Of a stretch of DNA of 64,000 nt, positions 20,830 through 33,030 are shown piece by piece; the first letter of the stretch is position 1; every line of letters begins with the position of its first letter. This DNA is from Molanna angustata (lineage: Eukaryota > Arthropoda > Insecta > Trichoptera > Molannidae). The stretch is taken from assembly GCA_963576475.1 (NCBI GenBank), contig OY754981.1:15508716-15572715 (forward strand), in the 5' to 3' direction. The notes under the pieces are model-generated. The model made no database searches. It was not told the DNA's origin and saw nothing but the letters and a program-made list of their open reading frames with translations. Both the position numbers and the translations under genes were made by a program.

Positions 20830-21670
20830 ATCTATAATAAACAGTTTTCATAAACTCCACACACAAAACAGTTAACTAAATCATTTAAACCTTTTTTGGC
20901 AAATAACACCCGATCGGGGTGAATAGCCAGAGCTTTAAAAAAAGTCAGGAAAACAAAGCAAAGTTTATATATTTTATTTTAATTATGTATTTCATAATTC
21001 ATTTCGAATAACAATAAATAAAACTAAAAAAGATACACAAATTTAACAATAAAAGACCTTCTGATGATGACAATCAAGCTAGTAAAAAAAGACTTATTTA
21101 GATATAAATATTTTGAAAACCAATTGGAGAATAAAATAATATGTATTATAAATTATGGTCAATAGTCGATAAGTTCTAATTGAACTAACATTGTTTGCAT
21201 TCATTGTTCTAATGGGTAACTTATTTACATGTTACTTTATAATTGTATTGTCAAAAACAAAACATTCAATACGAAAATACAATTAATATTCATACCGAGT
21301 AGACGGTATATGAATTTAATTATTTTTGTATGTATCATTTCATATTAAGTATTGATTTATGGAATGAATATGTTTAGTTCATTCTCAATCTTTTTATAAT
21401 AACATTGCCTATAATAATGCTTAGGTTTTTGTTATTAGAAATAGCAAACAAAATATATGTAAAGGACATAGATAATTATTTAGTCTCTTTTGTCATTTTG
21501 CAACAAAGCTAGTAAAACATGTGTTAGTAAATATTACACATTAAAATTATTAGATATTGCATGAATTATAATTATATTTATCTAAAGCCTGTTGTTGATC
21601 GTGACCTAAATTGAATGTATAAAAATAGAAAAAGGTTTTATACACAATTGAGCTAGCTATAAATTTATTA
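20830..21670. other. AT-rich spacer
   Basis: No coding or repeat structure recognised. Confidence 0.45.
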
Positions 21671-21675
21671 TTTAT

Positions 21676-22160
21676 TGAAACGAGTGGGTTTTGGTCAACG
21701 CTTTACTCCACACTACCAAAATATTCCACAGAATATTCAAATATCGTATGGAAAATTTTCAGCATTTTCATGAAATGAGTTTGTTAAATTAATTCTGATT
21801 TATAGATTCTATTAAAAAAACTAACTAATTCTTCAATTTTCAGAGGTGTATTTTCGCTATATTATATATTTTCTAAACACAAATTAAAAAAACTCGATTT
21901 TCCAGAGTGTAAGTCCACACACGCCCGAAAACTTGGATAACAGAAACCAGTAAAAACACTTTTTTGAAACGGTGTCTCATAGCTTTTTCAAAATTAGAAA
22001 TGAAGAGTTAAAGAAATTTTCAATAATAATAAATATTGGAAAATAAAAGTATTCAACACAGCTTTGATCCGGTTCATTATATCTTTTTATTCCTCATCTC
22101 TACTCAAAATATAATGCGGTTATGATTATAACCGAGGATTTTCAGGAATATCATTCCATG
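21676..22160 (+). repeat. Rep-1 copy, variant subfamily, 5' part
   Basis: gaaacgagtgggttttggtc then aacgctttactccacac, and ttttcagcattttcatgaaa shared with 9.85 kb. The 3' end was not found; the right boundary is approximate. Confidence 0.55.
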
Positions 22161-22774
22161 AACATTTAATATTTTTAACACGGTTTACGATTTTCCAACA
22201 ATAGATTTTGGCATGTAGGTATGTACTAATATTATTTTCAATTCAATATCAACACATATGAGGTTTTTAACATAATACATATTTACAAGCACAATTTCAT
22301 ATATTATAAAATATAATAATGTTTACATAAGAAATTTCTATCATTTTTGAATAAACCGTAGAATTTTTTTCATTATCATGCTGTTAATGATAATTCCTAC
22401 TGTTATCATCAATTTGTTTTCAACACTCAGTGTTTTAAGCCCAGAGATAGAAGAAATAGTTTTTCTTGATATGGATTCGATCTAAATAGTTTTTCTCGAA
22501 ATGGATTCGGAATAATGCCAAGTGATTCACGAAAGTTTGTAGGACTCTTGAATATTATATTAATTCCAATTTTCTCTAAATTTCTAAACCTAATCTTTTT
22601 ATTGTTATGTACCTATATGTTTATTTTCACTATAATCTCTTTGCTGTTGTATATATACAATGTTGTCTTCTAGTTGGTTGGAAGAAATAGCATAATGGCA
22701 ATGAGCCTGCCAGTATTTGTTTATTTTGAACAAAAAAAAATACATAATATTGTAATAATATTACTTAAAATGTA

Positions 22775-23060
22775 TAAACTTTCTTCTTCCAATGGCGCTA
22801 TAGCTCTAATCGATATGGCCTCTTCGTGGTTTCCTTTAACTTCAACCTCTACCGCCCCCTATAATCGGTTGTCGTCTTCCAGTCTGACTCTTGGAGCAGT
22901 TATCTTGCATCCTTCTTGACATCATCTTCCCATCCCATCCTGGGTATGCTAACCTTACCTTAACCTTACCCCACGGATGTCCTACTAGACTCTTCTTTGG
23001 TATTCGTGTGCATGGCATTCTGAACATGTGTTCGACCCAGCTCAGTCTTAGGCCCGAATT
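22775..23060 (-). mobile_element. LINE C-terminal fragment (RTE-like)
   Basis: The minus strand reads LSWVEHMFRMPCTRIPKKSL, VGHPWGKVKVRLAYPGW and DDDNRL-like decayed ends. W-x-E-H-M-x-R-M is the usual RTE-like C-terminal motif. Confidence 0.55.
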
Positions 23061-23374
23061 ATAGATTCGTTCTCCAGCTTGAGACTGGTCTTGAGAACAC
23101 GTTCTCAACCAAAATGGTATTAAAGAAACAAAAGTCACTGAGCTTGATCTCAAGACCGGTCTCGAAATGTATAGAAGAGTTGTTAGTTGGAAATCATCTT
23201 AATTTATAAAACAATAATCGTGTTAGTGTGAGTTTGTCTCACGCTTCTTGAAAAAAATAGAATATAATAATCTAATTAACGTGCGTGCATGTACCAGTAT
23301 ACCTAACGTAGAGTCACACTAAAAAAATGTTCTATGTGCTAATTTTCTGAAATCTCTTAAAACATATATACATA

Positions 23375-23480
23375 CATACCATCACGCCATGTCCCTCGTG
23401 GGGTAGGCAGGGAGAACCGAACGGCACATTTTTCTATCCTGACATGCATCCCTCACCTCGTCCACATCTTAAAAATCGAA
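23375..23480 (-). repeat. LINE-G 3' tail
   Basis: acatacataccatcacgcca then tgtccctcgtggggtaggca, the complement of the family terminus, followed by a short coding remnant. Confidence 0.75.
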
Positions 23481-24290
23481 ATATGACATGTACATGATTG
23501 AAAAACGATTAGTACTTAAATAAACAAATTTTCATGAGTAAATGTTTACAAAAATATCAAATATCTTTACCGTTTGCTAAAGGTCAATATCAAATCGGGG
23601 GATTTATTTTATAAATGTGTATAAATGTATAAATACTTGTTGAATAAAAATAAACATTGTGTTTTGGCCTAGGGCAACATAGATTAGATAAGAACTATAC
23701 ACTTCAAATAAAGACCATCATCGAGTTTTGTGGAGACTGAAAATAGGGTGAAAGATATTGATCTCTATTGAGATGTTTAGAACACATCCATCCAATCTTC
23801 TAGAATGTTTTCTGGTTGGGTTAGTCCTAATAGCAAATACATCAAACATGTTTGTTTCGGATAAACACACGAGTCTAATTTTCTTAAACAAATAACAAAG
23901 AATAAAAGTTTCTTTGTACAATCATAATAAAGTCTGGGTTTGCTTTTGATCAATTTACTTGAAGTTTGATAAAATAATCTATATACATAGCATACCGTTG
24001 TCTTCATTCAGAAACTACACAGAAGAAAATGAATAACTTATTAATTATTATTTATAAGAATGGATCAATATTGATATTGGTATCTACTTTATTATAATGG
24101 GGACCACTATTTTGAATCAAAAATGTTTTGTGTAAATAAATAACGGTTAATTTAAGAGAAAATTCTTTTAGTATATTGTACCATATTTAAAGTTGGGCTG
24201 AATTAGTTTGTATTTATGTATTGAGACTCGCGTGTGTGAGTTGGATTGTATAATTACATTTTCCAAACGTCTAATACCGACGAACGTGTG
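23481..24290. other. AT-rich spacer
   Basis: Nothing recognised apart from gagactcgcgtgtgtgagtt at 24224, which recalls the foldback core of the 5.2 kb element. Confidence 0.4.
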
Positions 24291-24295
24291 AAATT

Positions 24296-24760
24296 TTAAT
24301 AAAACAAGTGGGTTGTAGCCAACACTAAACTCTCCACACCATAGTAAGTCTTCATTTTTTCTTCGTGAAAGGTGACAATCTCTAAATGCATTTTTATGAA
24401 ATACATTTCTATTAGATTCTTTAGCAAATAAAAGACTCCTAGAAGACAAAAGTATTCGACACATTCTACATGATACCTATTGAGAAATTTTAAGTAAAAT
24501 TGAATTACTAGCAAGATAAGCATGTATAAGACAGTGCATCGATGTTGATGAGGTGATGTATATGTGTCAAGATAGATGAATGCAGTGTTCGGTTCTCACT
24601 GCCTACCCCTTGAGGAAGATATATGTGGAGAGTAAAAATACACTTGTCTATAGAGACACTATACACTATCAATATGAATTTGATCATTCAATTTTCCCAT
24701 ACAGAAGCTATTCTGTTTCTGTTATATACATTTTACATACAAATATGAAATTAATTTCAA
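24296..24760 (+). repeat. Rep-1 5' part with LINE-G-like insertion
   Basis: acaagtgggttgtagccaac then actaaactctccacacc at 24303. A LINE-G-like end (gtgttcggttctcactgcct, 24586) interrupts it, as at 1.8 kb. Both copies then continue with acttgtctatagagacac. Confidence 0.65.
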
Positions 24761-25069
24761 AGAAAACTATTTGTAAAAAATACTATACTAGTGAATTATA
24801 TATTTATGTGTATTATAAAATTATATTTTAAATTATTAAATAAATAAATTGATATAGCAGACTATAAATTCTTTAACAACTATCTTGAAAATTAAAGCAG
24901 GTTGTTGTGTAACGAAAAATATATTCAATATTTTATATTTATGTAATTCAGAAGGATTAAACTGTACGAATCTTCCTTCAAGAATACTTCTTCATAAATC
25001 GACTAAGATCCTGATGCAAATTTCACTGTATAAATATATAAAAACATAAAATATATTAATTTTGTCGAC

Positions 25070-25200
25070 CACAAGGGAGACCGCCTAAAAGATGGAGAAA
25101 TAGCTAGAGTTCTGGGTCACGAGAAAGTCTGTGGTAAGGGCACAAAACCTGGAAAACAGGGTTTCAAAAGCCTATCACACGAAGAAGGTGAACGTATTAT
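25070..25200 (+). mobile_element. LINE-K-like fragment
   Basis: accacaagggagaccgccta then aaagatggagaaatagctag encodes GRPPKRWRNS in one frame. A degenerate end and a gaagaagg tail follow. Confidence 0.55.
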
Positions 25201-25324
25201 TGTTCCAACTTAACAAGGGTCATAGAATCTTTTTTTGTGTCGACTTGTAGTTTTTTTTACATACGTGTCATGTAGTGCCGTCAGTCAACTCTATAAGTAT
25301 TCTTCTTCTTCCCTCTTCTAAAGA

Positions 25325-25396
25325 CAGTGTGCACTCTCTACATGATACCCGTTGAGAAATTTATGTAAAAAAAAACATCGTGTGGAGAGTAAAAAT
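25325..25396 (+). repeat. Rep-1 3' end
   Basis: gtgcactctctacatgatac then ccgttgagaaatttatg and gtgtggagagtaaaaat. Confidence 0.65.
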
Positions 25397-25559
25397 CTAA
25401 TTTTGGTTATCTTTTGTTGGTTAAATGATTTATTTTACATAGGTACAATTTACTGCTTTCTCAGCACTTAGTACAAGCTGTGAGTCTTTTTTTTTGGAAA
25501 TATCGATAAAAATGTGCATCTAGACTTATTGAAAACTTATTTTGTATAATTATCTTCTT

Positions 25560-25908
25560 CTTCTTTTTCTCAGCCTACTCCCGTCCACTCCTGGACGAAG
25601 GCCTCCTCCATCTCCTTCCAAGCCACTCTCTCTTGCGCTCTGAGCAACCAATTGACACCAGCATGACGGCTGATGTCATCTCTCCATCTCATAAGCGGTC
25701 TTCCAACACCTCTGACTGTTATTCTCGGTCTCCAAGCCAACACTATCATTGGCCATCTGTCTTCGGGGTATCTACCCACGTGGCCCGCCCATTTCCGGTG
25801 GACGACATCAACCATTTTTGTTCTTTCCCTGACGGTGTCGTTTCGCACCCTGTCTCTCAACTTAATCCTAACATGGCTCTTTCCATAGCAAATAATTAAG
25901 CTTGTCAA
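25560..25908 (-). mobile_element. RTE-like LINE C-terminal fragment, open frame
   Basis: The minus strand from about 25888 reads KLRDRVRNDTVRERTKMVDV, VHRKWAGHVGRYPEDRW, RGVGRPLMRWRDDI and then a tail ending EMEEAFVQEWTGVG before the stop at 25570. This is the classic end of RTE-type ORF2 proteins (W-A-G-H-V, RPxxRWxDD, final W-T). A cttcttcttc run (GAA tail on the coding strand) sits at 25554-25566. No RT core. Confidence 0.8.
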
Positions 25909-26612
25909 AAAAATTTTAGAATCTTTAATTTAAATTAGGTACTTTTACTTAACAATACACCGTTTTACCGGCGTGGTGACCGAATTTTGATTGGGAAAAT
26001 TGTTGTTGATAAACACTGAATTATTGGTTCATTTTCTAAAATGAACAACATTTGATTCGAAGTTACTCGCATATTTTAAGTACCTCAGACTAATTCAAAT
26101 ATACCTGTTATCAAATAAGTGTTAGAAATATTGCTAGTATAATAATTGTGGTGTTATGTCTGTGTAAAATGACGATAAAAGTAATATACAGCCCGCATTA
26201 TTACTATCTAGAAGAACTAAAGGTAACAAAAACGATTAAACTTATCTTAAAATGTCGGTAGATAACACATGGTAAACGTGTAATATTAAAAGGTATATTA
26301 CATCTTATTTAGGTGTAATCATTATAATGATTCCTGCTTTTTTTTATATGCAAAAACAAAAACCGTAGATCAAAAATCAACCATTTGCACGCAAAATATG
26401 TTTATGGCGAAATAAAAACTTTGTTATTTACATTTAATAGATTGCCTAAGGTACATAAGTATATATTTTAATGTTTTTATACAAAACCACCCGTTACTTT
26501 TTGTCTATTAGGATCGGTATAAGAAATGTGTTGGAAAATCAAAGGAAAAAATATATCAGCAGTTTTCAATCTGTCGATTGATGCGGCTTCCAAACTGTAG
26601 AATTCCATAATA
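25909..26612. other. AT-rich spacer
   Basis: No gene or repeat boundary recognised. Confidence 0.45.
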
Positions 26613-26790
26613 ATTATGATAAATATGAACACATATTATATTCTACAAACAATTTATTCGATTTCCGACGACCGTTTCGGCTTATAAGGCCATAATCAAC
26701 TGGTTGATTATGGCCTTATAAGCCGAAACGGTCGTCGGAAATCGAATAAATTGTTTGTAGAATATAATATGTGTTCATATTTATCATAAT
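26613..26790. repeat. Perfect palindrome, 88-bp arms, Penelope-type terminus
   Basis: Arms 26613-26700 and 26703-26790 are exact complements around TG. Right arm: gttgattatggccttataag then ccgaaacggtcgtcggaaat. The gccgaaacg string is typical of Penelope-like terminal repeats. Non-coding. Confidence 0.9.
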
Positions 26791-27084
26791 GAAAAAATAT
26801 ATATTTTTAATATTAGGTTCATACATTATTAACATATAATTATACATTTCAGTTCGACGACGTCGGCAGTACTAGTAGGTATGTATTCATTTTTGAGAAA
26901 AAAATGTTGAATTTTCAAGTAAATTTATGAAAAGGATATTTTTCAGTACCTATATGAGTTTCATTAGTTTTTTTCAAAGAAAACAATCTATAAATTATTT
27001 GTAGGTATTATATTATCACAACAATTAAGAATTATCGATGCTTTTATTTTACAAAATTTAAATTGATCATTGATATATTTAAAT

Positions 27085-27245
27085 TTTAGAAGCGTGAACA
27101 ATAGACGAACATGTATAAGACGTTGTGTGAATGTCGACGAGGCGATGAATGTGTGTCAAGATGGAAATAAGTGGCGTTTGGTTCTCTCTGCCTACCCTGT
27201 GAGAGAAATGGCGCGATGGTATGTAAATATTATTATTTTTAGCCC
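27085..27245 (+). mobile_element. LINE-G 3' end fragment
   Basis: Reads RSVNNRRTCIRRCVNVDEAM then NVCQDGNKWRLVLSAYPV and REMA, ending gcgcgatggtatgtaaat. Very close to the 63.7 kb copy. The coding frame is open but lacks a stop at the expected site. Confidence 0.85.
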
Positions 27246-27349
27246 CGTAGGTATTAATTTTGACGAAAAATATATAATACAAATATTTATTACCTTTGTG
27301 CATTCTTGATAGTGTATTGTTATATAAAAATGAGAAAATCCTTGGGTCA

Positions 27350-27500
27350 TGTCATACTCGAGAAGTCGCCGATTGTGATGAGCAAAAGACTTTTAGACTT
27401 GGCTTTGGTCTTACCAGACTTGCAAGACCAAGACCAAGACCGCATGTGTAGCTGCAAGACTAAGACCGGGGGTTGCAACACTAAGACCATGCTTTGCAAG
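27350..27500 (+). other. AAGACC-rich stretch
   Basis: Short irregular repeats of aagacc/aagact (for example gcaagaccaagaccaagacc at 27421). A frame is open but repetitive; not considered a gene. Confidence 0.5.
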
Positions 27501-28333
27501 GCACAATGAGTCCACCACAATAAGTCCGTAAGAATGCATTATATTTGTTTATATTATATGAGTACAAAAATATATATAAATAAAATATGGGACTTGCGAT
27601 CTTGCAAAATTTTATAATAATATTTGTTTATTATTTCAAAGACAGTAATTAGATACGTTCTATCGAAATTATACTATAAATTGGAGATCTTTTTTATATT
27701 TCATTGTTATTGCTGAAAAGTAAATGATACTTATTTATTAAGTTGCGAGACCTGCATTTACATATACGGTCATGGTCTTGCAAACCCAAGTTGGTCATGC
27801 ATTTGCTCATCACTATTCGCCGAGTCAAAATTAAAAAAGTACATATTCTTCTAAATTGTGTATTTGACCCAAAAGTATTCCTTTGAAGGCTTACAAGTAT
27901 GTAAAGTTTTTTTGAGATATCTAAAAAGGGTAATATTGTTCCATTTTTTTTCTCATTCGTCGGAAAATTTTGTTAAGGTTGTATTAAGAGCGGTTAGCTT
28001 TATCGAAGAATTGGAATGTTTCTTTTCCTTTGATATACTTGTAAGGGTCAGAATCTCGTTATGAGTTGTGGGTACACAAAATAATTGGTTCGTCGATACA
28101 CACAATGGGATGTGATACAGTTTGTAATAAAAAAGGAGAATAATCGAATCAGTATTATATCCTATTCTGATTCGTCTGAATTTAAGTATATGAGAAATGT
28201 CAAAAAGTTGCTTCATTTATACGGACTCTGTCAAATTTTCAATAACCTCAAATGGTACGTGACGCAACGATGTGACTAAATATTATTTTATTGTTAATGT
28301 TAGGAAAATAACTTTGTGGCGACATTATAAATT
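27501..28333. other. AT-rich spacer
   Basis: No gene recognised; only small chance frames. Confidence 0.4.
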
Positions 28334-28520
28334 ATTTATAATATACACTTAACGTAGTTTACACCACTTAACTATGAGTACTAACTTCTACCGGTTTCAA
28401 AAACTTTCTTCTTAAAGACTAAGTCTTCCTGAAGAAGAAAACATTTAAAGTTTTTGAAACCGGTAGAAGTTAGTACTCATAGTTAATTGGTGTAAACTGC
28501 ATTAAGTGCATATTATAAAT
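28334..28520. repeat. Imperfect palindrome, 74-bp arms, Penelope-type terminus
   Basis: Arms 28334-28407 and 28447-28520 are complementary apart from a few bases (tactaacttctaccggtttc against gaaaccggtagaagttagta). The 39-base loop holds ctgaagaagaaaa. gaagaag upstream of tttttgaaaccggt resembles Penelope terminal repeats. Confidence 0.8.
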
Positions 28521-29239
28521 AATATTATTTTATTATTATTAACTGCATTATTTTACATGTTTCATTACACTACTGGGTACATTTTCAATTTTTTATGCCC
28601 ATCAATGTTTTTTTTTATTAAAATCAATCATTTGTATATTTTTGATGGATCTGGAACTAAAATGACGGTGAAATTATATTTTATGTGGAATATTTAGGAA
28701 TACACGGAGTATATAGAAACCGGATGGTTTAGAATGTGGAATAAAAAAACATCGCATAAATAAAATTCGCATAAAATGCGTGCCTGACGGTTTGTTTCGT
28801 TAATTCTTAGGCAATATAATGTCATTTATGTATTAAAATAAACATTAAATACATGAAATACTTCTATATTAAGTCTTTTATTACCAACAAAAATAAATTA
28901 TGGCAAAATTAGTTGTCATAATTTAAACTACGCATGCGCAACTTTATGCGCGCGCGCATCGTCATCTCGGCCTCCAGCTGCCTTCACTAAAAAATGAAAG
29001 AATCATTCGTGCCGATTCCACCCAGTAGATAGTAGTATCATCTGCTATCGTTTTCTCAGATTTTTAATTAAGTGATAAAATTGTACTAATATGTAGTTTT
29101 AATTTTCATAAGTAAAATTTGTATAATCAACCGTAATAAATATTCGTAAGTTCACATTCTCTTCAATTACAATCTTCTCTGTAATATTTTATTACTGATT
29201 ACTTCTTTAAAAGTACTACATATAAGTAGTAAGTTTAAA
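28521..29239. other. Spacer with a small CpG/GC alternating run
   Basis: AT-rich apart from atgcgcgcgcgcatcg at 28946. No gene recognised. Confidence 0.45.
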
Positions 29240-29244
29240 AGTAG

Positions 29245-29480
29245 GGTTAAGTGATTCATTTAATTTAGATATCGGAACACCACAGGGGTCAATAATCGCA
29301 CCATTATTATACCTTATCTACGTCAACGACATGAATGATATAGTTAAAAATAATAATTGTAAAATATATCAATTTGCCGATGATACAGCAATAGTTACAT
29401 CCTCCAAAAATATTATCGAAGCCGAACATGAAATGCAGTTATGTTACACTCGACTTTGCGCATGGGCTCATGATAAAGGG
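29245..29480 (+). pseudogene. Host LINE-X reverse transcriptase, left half
   Basis: Reads DIGTPQGSIIAPLLYLIYVN, IYQFADDTAIVTSSKN and LCYTRLCAWAHDKG. These are RT motifs 4 (TPQGS) and 5 (FADD). It stops where the minus-strand LINE enters after tgataaaggg. The N-terminal RT part is absent, so the element was 5' truncated when it landed. The reading resumes at 33031. Confidence 0.85.
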
Positions 29481-32400
29481 TTTTTTTTTTTTTATATTGT
29501 GATACTTTGCCTGCTAGATGTCATTCCATAGTCCTATCTCCTGGAAGAACTGTAAAATCCTTTGTGGATCGGTGTCTCTGATTTGCTTTTGATCAGCAAT
29601 ATGCAAACCTATTTTCTTTACTCTTGTTTGCATTAGTGGGCCACATTCTGTAAGTAGATGCATCGGTGTTTCATGTTCATCCATGCAGAACCTGCATAGG
29701 TACATTTCCGATAAATTCATCGTGCATAGATGTTTATTGAGTCTACAGTGACCAGTTAAGATTCTAGTAAGAATCCTAAGGTTATTCCTGCTCATTGTTA
29801 GGATCCGCTTAGAGTGTGTTGAAGAGAATCCTGAAATGAGTGCTTTTGAATGTCTTTGTCCTGGGGTAGATAACCAGAGTTCAGTGGCATTGTTAAGCAT
29901 TCTTTGGTAAAGTGTTGATTTAACAATACTATTAGCTAGGAGACAGTGAGGCTCAGGCCCATAGGTAGCTATGTCCGCTCCCCTATTTGCCAGAGCATCA
30001 GCCTCCCCGTTACCTTTATAATTGGAGTGTCCAGGTACCCATCTTAGTATGATTTTGTTACCATAGTTTACTGATAAAGTCTTCAGCGCTTCAATGCAGT
30101 CTAGTACTGTTGATGAAGTTACTGTGTAGGAATCAAGAGCTTTAAGAGCAGCTTGACTATCAGAGTAAATGTATATTCTGTGGTTCTTATAATTCCTTCT
30201 TAGGATTTCATAGGCACAGAGTGTTATGGCACATATTTCTGCCTGGAAAATCGTTGCATACTGTCCCAAGTGCTTGTGGATCTTCACCCTAGGCACTTGC
30301 CCATATATGCCCGATCCTATACCATTCTTTTTCTTGGATCCGTCAGTGTACCATATAAGTGCACCATTGGATTCCTGATACCAAACATCTGCTATTGTAG
30401 TTTTAGTTTGTATTTCTACTTTGTATGGTTTTTCAAAGTTGTAAACAGTTAATATTTTATCTGTTGGGAATGCAAGTAATTTGTCTTGAGATTCTATTTT
30501 GTTTAGATTTGCTTGGATTTCTAAATTTGTGTTTAGTTTATTTCCACTTGTTAGTCTTATAATACCTTCCTTTGCCATTTTTTCAAGGTATAAATGGAGA
30601 GGTGGTAGACTAATCATGGCCTCTAGAGAAGCGGTGGGAGTTGTGTGTAAGGCTCCCGTAATGAGCAAGCAGGCTAATCTTTGTAAACGTTTAAGTTTAT
30701 CTACACAGCCTCTTTGTTGTAGTTTGTCATTCCAAACTGTGACAGCATAAGATACTATGGGTCTTATTATTGTAGTGTATGACCACAGAGCTTGTTGGGG
30801 TTTTAGTCCCCAATTATTCCCTATGAGTCTATGGCATGTCCATAATGCTTTGATTGCTTTTTGAGCAACTTTTTCTACATGTTGTGTCCATGTTAATTTA
30901 CTATCCAATGTTATACCTAGATATTTTACTTCATTGGAAAAGTCCAGTTTTTTTCCAAAGAATATTGGAGGTGAGAGTTTATTCAGCTTTCTTTTCCTAG
31001 TGAAAGGTACAACAGTTGTTTTATTTGCATTAACTGTTAGTCCATTATCTTTGCACCATTTTTCAACTATTTTTAGTGCATTTTATAGCAGATCAGAGAT
31101 TGTTTCACATTCTTTCCCTCTGATTGTAATGACTATATCATCTGCATAGCTTTGTGTATTATATCCACATTCGTTCAGTGTGCATACTAGGCCATCCACA
31201 GCCAGCGTCCACAAGAGTGGTGATAAGACTCCACCCTGCGGACACCCCCTGTTTGTTTTAGCCTTAGTTGTCTCATCCACCAGATTAGTTATGATGTATC
31301 TATTGGATAACATGTTGTCAATCCATTTTATTATAGTATTGTCTACATGTTTCTGTCTTAGTCCACTAATTAGTACGCTTATTGGTACTGCATCAAATGC
31401 TCCTTCTATGTCTAGGAACGCACACAGAGTAATTTCTCCGCTATCTAGGGATTTTCTTATATTTCCTACGATTTCAATAAGAGCTGTTTCAGTAGATTTG
31501 CCCTCTTGGTAAGCATGTTGCTTTGAATGAATAGGATGCAATGTTATTATATTGCTCACTATGTATCTATGTAAAATCTTTTCCATAGTTTTTAGCATGA
31601 ATGAAGATAGACTAATTGGTCTATAAGCTTTTGGAGTCTTATAACTTTCTTTACCTGGTTTTGGTATATAGGTTACTTTGACTGTTCTCCAGCTTTGTGG
31701 AACATAGCCCCATGCAAGACTGGATCTGAATATTTTCAGCAGTGTCGGCATGATTTTTTCTATACCGTTCTGTAGAAGAGCAGGGAATATGTTATCATTT
31801 CCACTGCTTTTATAAGGCTCAAAAGAGTTGATAGCCCATTTGATTTGATTAGGCCTGAAGATTTTTGATGCTAATCTCCAGTCATTTAAACTTGGTTTAT
31901 CGCATCCTGGAGGCTTAGTGATGGTTTCCTTCACCGTTTCGCATCCAGGAAAATGTGTTTTAGCTAATAGCTCAAGTGTTTCCTTGCATGTTGCAGTATA
32001 ATTACCATCTTCTTTTATTAGGAGACCTATACCAGGTTCCTTCCTCCTGGCAAGGATTTTATTAATCCTTGCTGTTTCTTTAGTACCATTTATGGTGCTG
32101 CAGAACTTTTTCCAAGATTCCGTTTTGGCTTTCCTTATAGCCTTATGGTATTCTGTTAGAGATTTTCTATACTCTTCCCACAGGCTATAGTGTTTAGCCC
32201 TATTGAACAGTTTCCTAGTTTTTGCCCTAAGGGTGGATAGGTTTGAGTTCCACCAGGGAACTTCCCTTTTTTCAGTTTTTGTTTTAATTGGGCAATTCTG
32301 TTCATAGGCCATAATTAGGTTTTCCGTAAGTTCATCCGTAATTAAACCTATTCTTCTTAGATTTCTTGTCGACTCTATTGGGCTAATACCACCCTTAAGG

Positions 32401-33020
32401 TCGTCTTTGAACCCAATCCAATCAGTAGATTTTTTATTTCTATATTGAATTGTTGTTTTTGTCAGGCTTTTAATGTGGAACATTAAATGTCTATGGTCAG
32501 AAGCTGATTCTTCTGACGATACGTGCCAGTCCATTACTTCATTACTGATATTTTGTGAGCAGAGGGTGAGATCTAAAACCTCAGACCTTGCTTTGGTAGT
32601 GAATGTAGGTTCATTACCTTTGTTCACAATGTTAAGATTATGTGTGATGATGAAATCTAAAAGATTTCCCCCTCTTTGATTACAGTCTGTGCTGCCCCAT
32701 ATTGTATGATGAGCGTTTGCATCACACCCAACAATGAGTCTCGCATCATTCTGCTTTGAGAAGTTTATTACTTCTTCAAGGATTGTAAGCGGTAATGCTT
32801 CATCATCTGCAAAGTATGCTGAACAGAGTATTAGTTTTCTGTTGTCTGCTTTTTGTGGGATCATTATAGCCACGAGATCCCTTTTGCAAAATTCTGGAAT
32901 GCCAATATATTTGGTATTATTGTTTATCACTATACATGCTCTGGGTCTAGATTCATGGTCACAGGATATAACTGTTCCCATGGAGCCCAGACCACATACT
33001 CTGTTATTAATGGTCCATGG
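29481..33020 (-). mobile_element. RNase H-bearing LINE (I/R1/LOA group) inserted in LINE-X
   Basis: The exact 10-bp target duplication tgataaaggg lies at 29471-29480 and 33021-33030. Its poly(A) tail shows as a T run at 29481-29493. 3540 bp, 5' truncated within the endonuclease. Confidence 0.93.
29514..33020 (-). pseudogene. LINE ORF2: endonuclease (partial) - RT - RNase H, one premature stop
   Basis: Single frame from 33020 to the stop at 29514, broken only by TAA at 31083-31085. Order on the protein: APE endonuclease lacking its start (VGCDANAHHTIWGSTDCNQR, LDLTLCS, SASDHRHLMF); RT with AYRPISLSSFMLKTMEKIL, AFLDIEGAFDAV, RGCPQGGVLSPLLWTLAVDG and catalytic QSYADDIVIT. After the stop the thumb continues (VKYLGITLDSKLTWTQHVEK), then RNase H (WYTDGSKKKNGIGSG, ICAIT, YIYSDSQAALKAL, LRWVPGHSNYKGNGEADALA). 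A C-terminal zinc-knuckle (CRFCMDEHETPMHLLTECG) ends the protein. RNase H behind an APE-type RT places it in the I/R1/LOA group. The stop changes one codon (a CAA to TAA change would explain it). Otherwise the copy is fresh. Confidence 0.93.
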
Positions 33021-33030
33021 TGATAAAGGG

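Noticed and set aside
27306..27509. 67-codon frame with repeated D-Q-D
   Set aside because: Produced by aagacc-type simple repeats.
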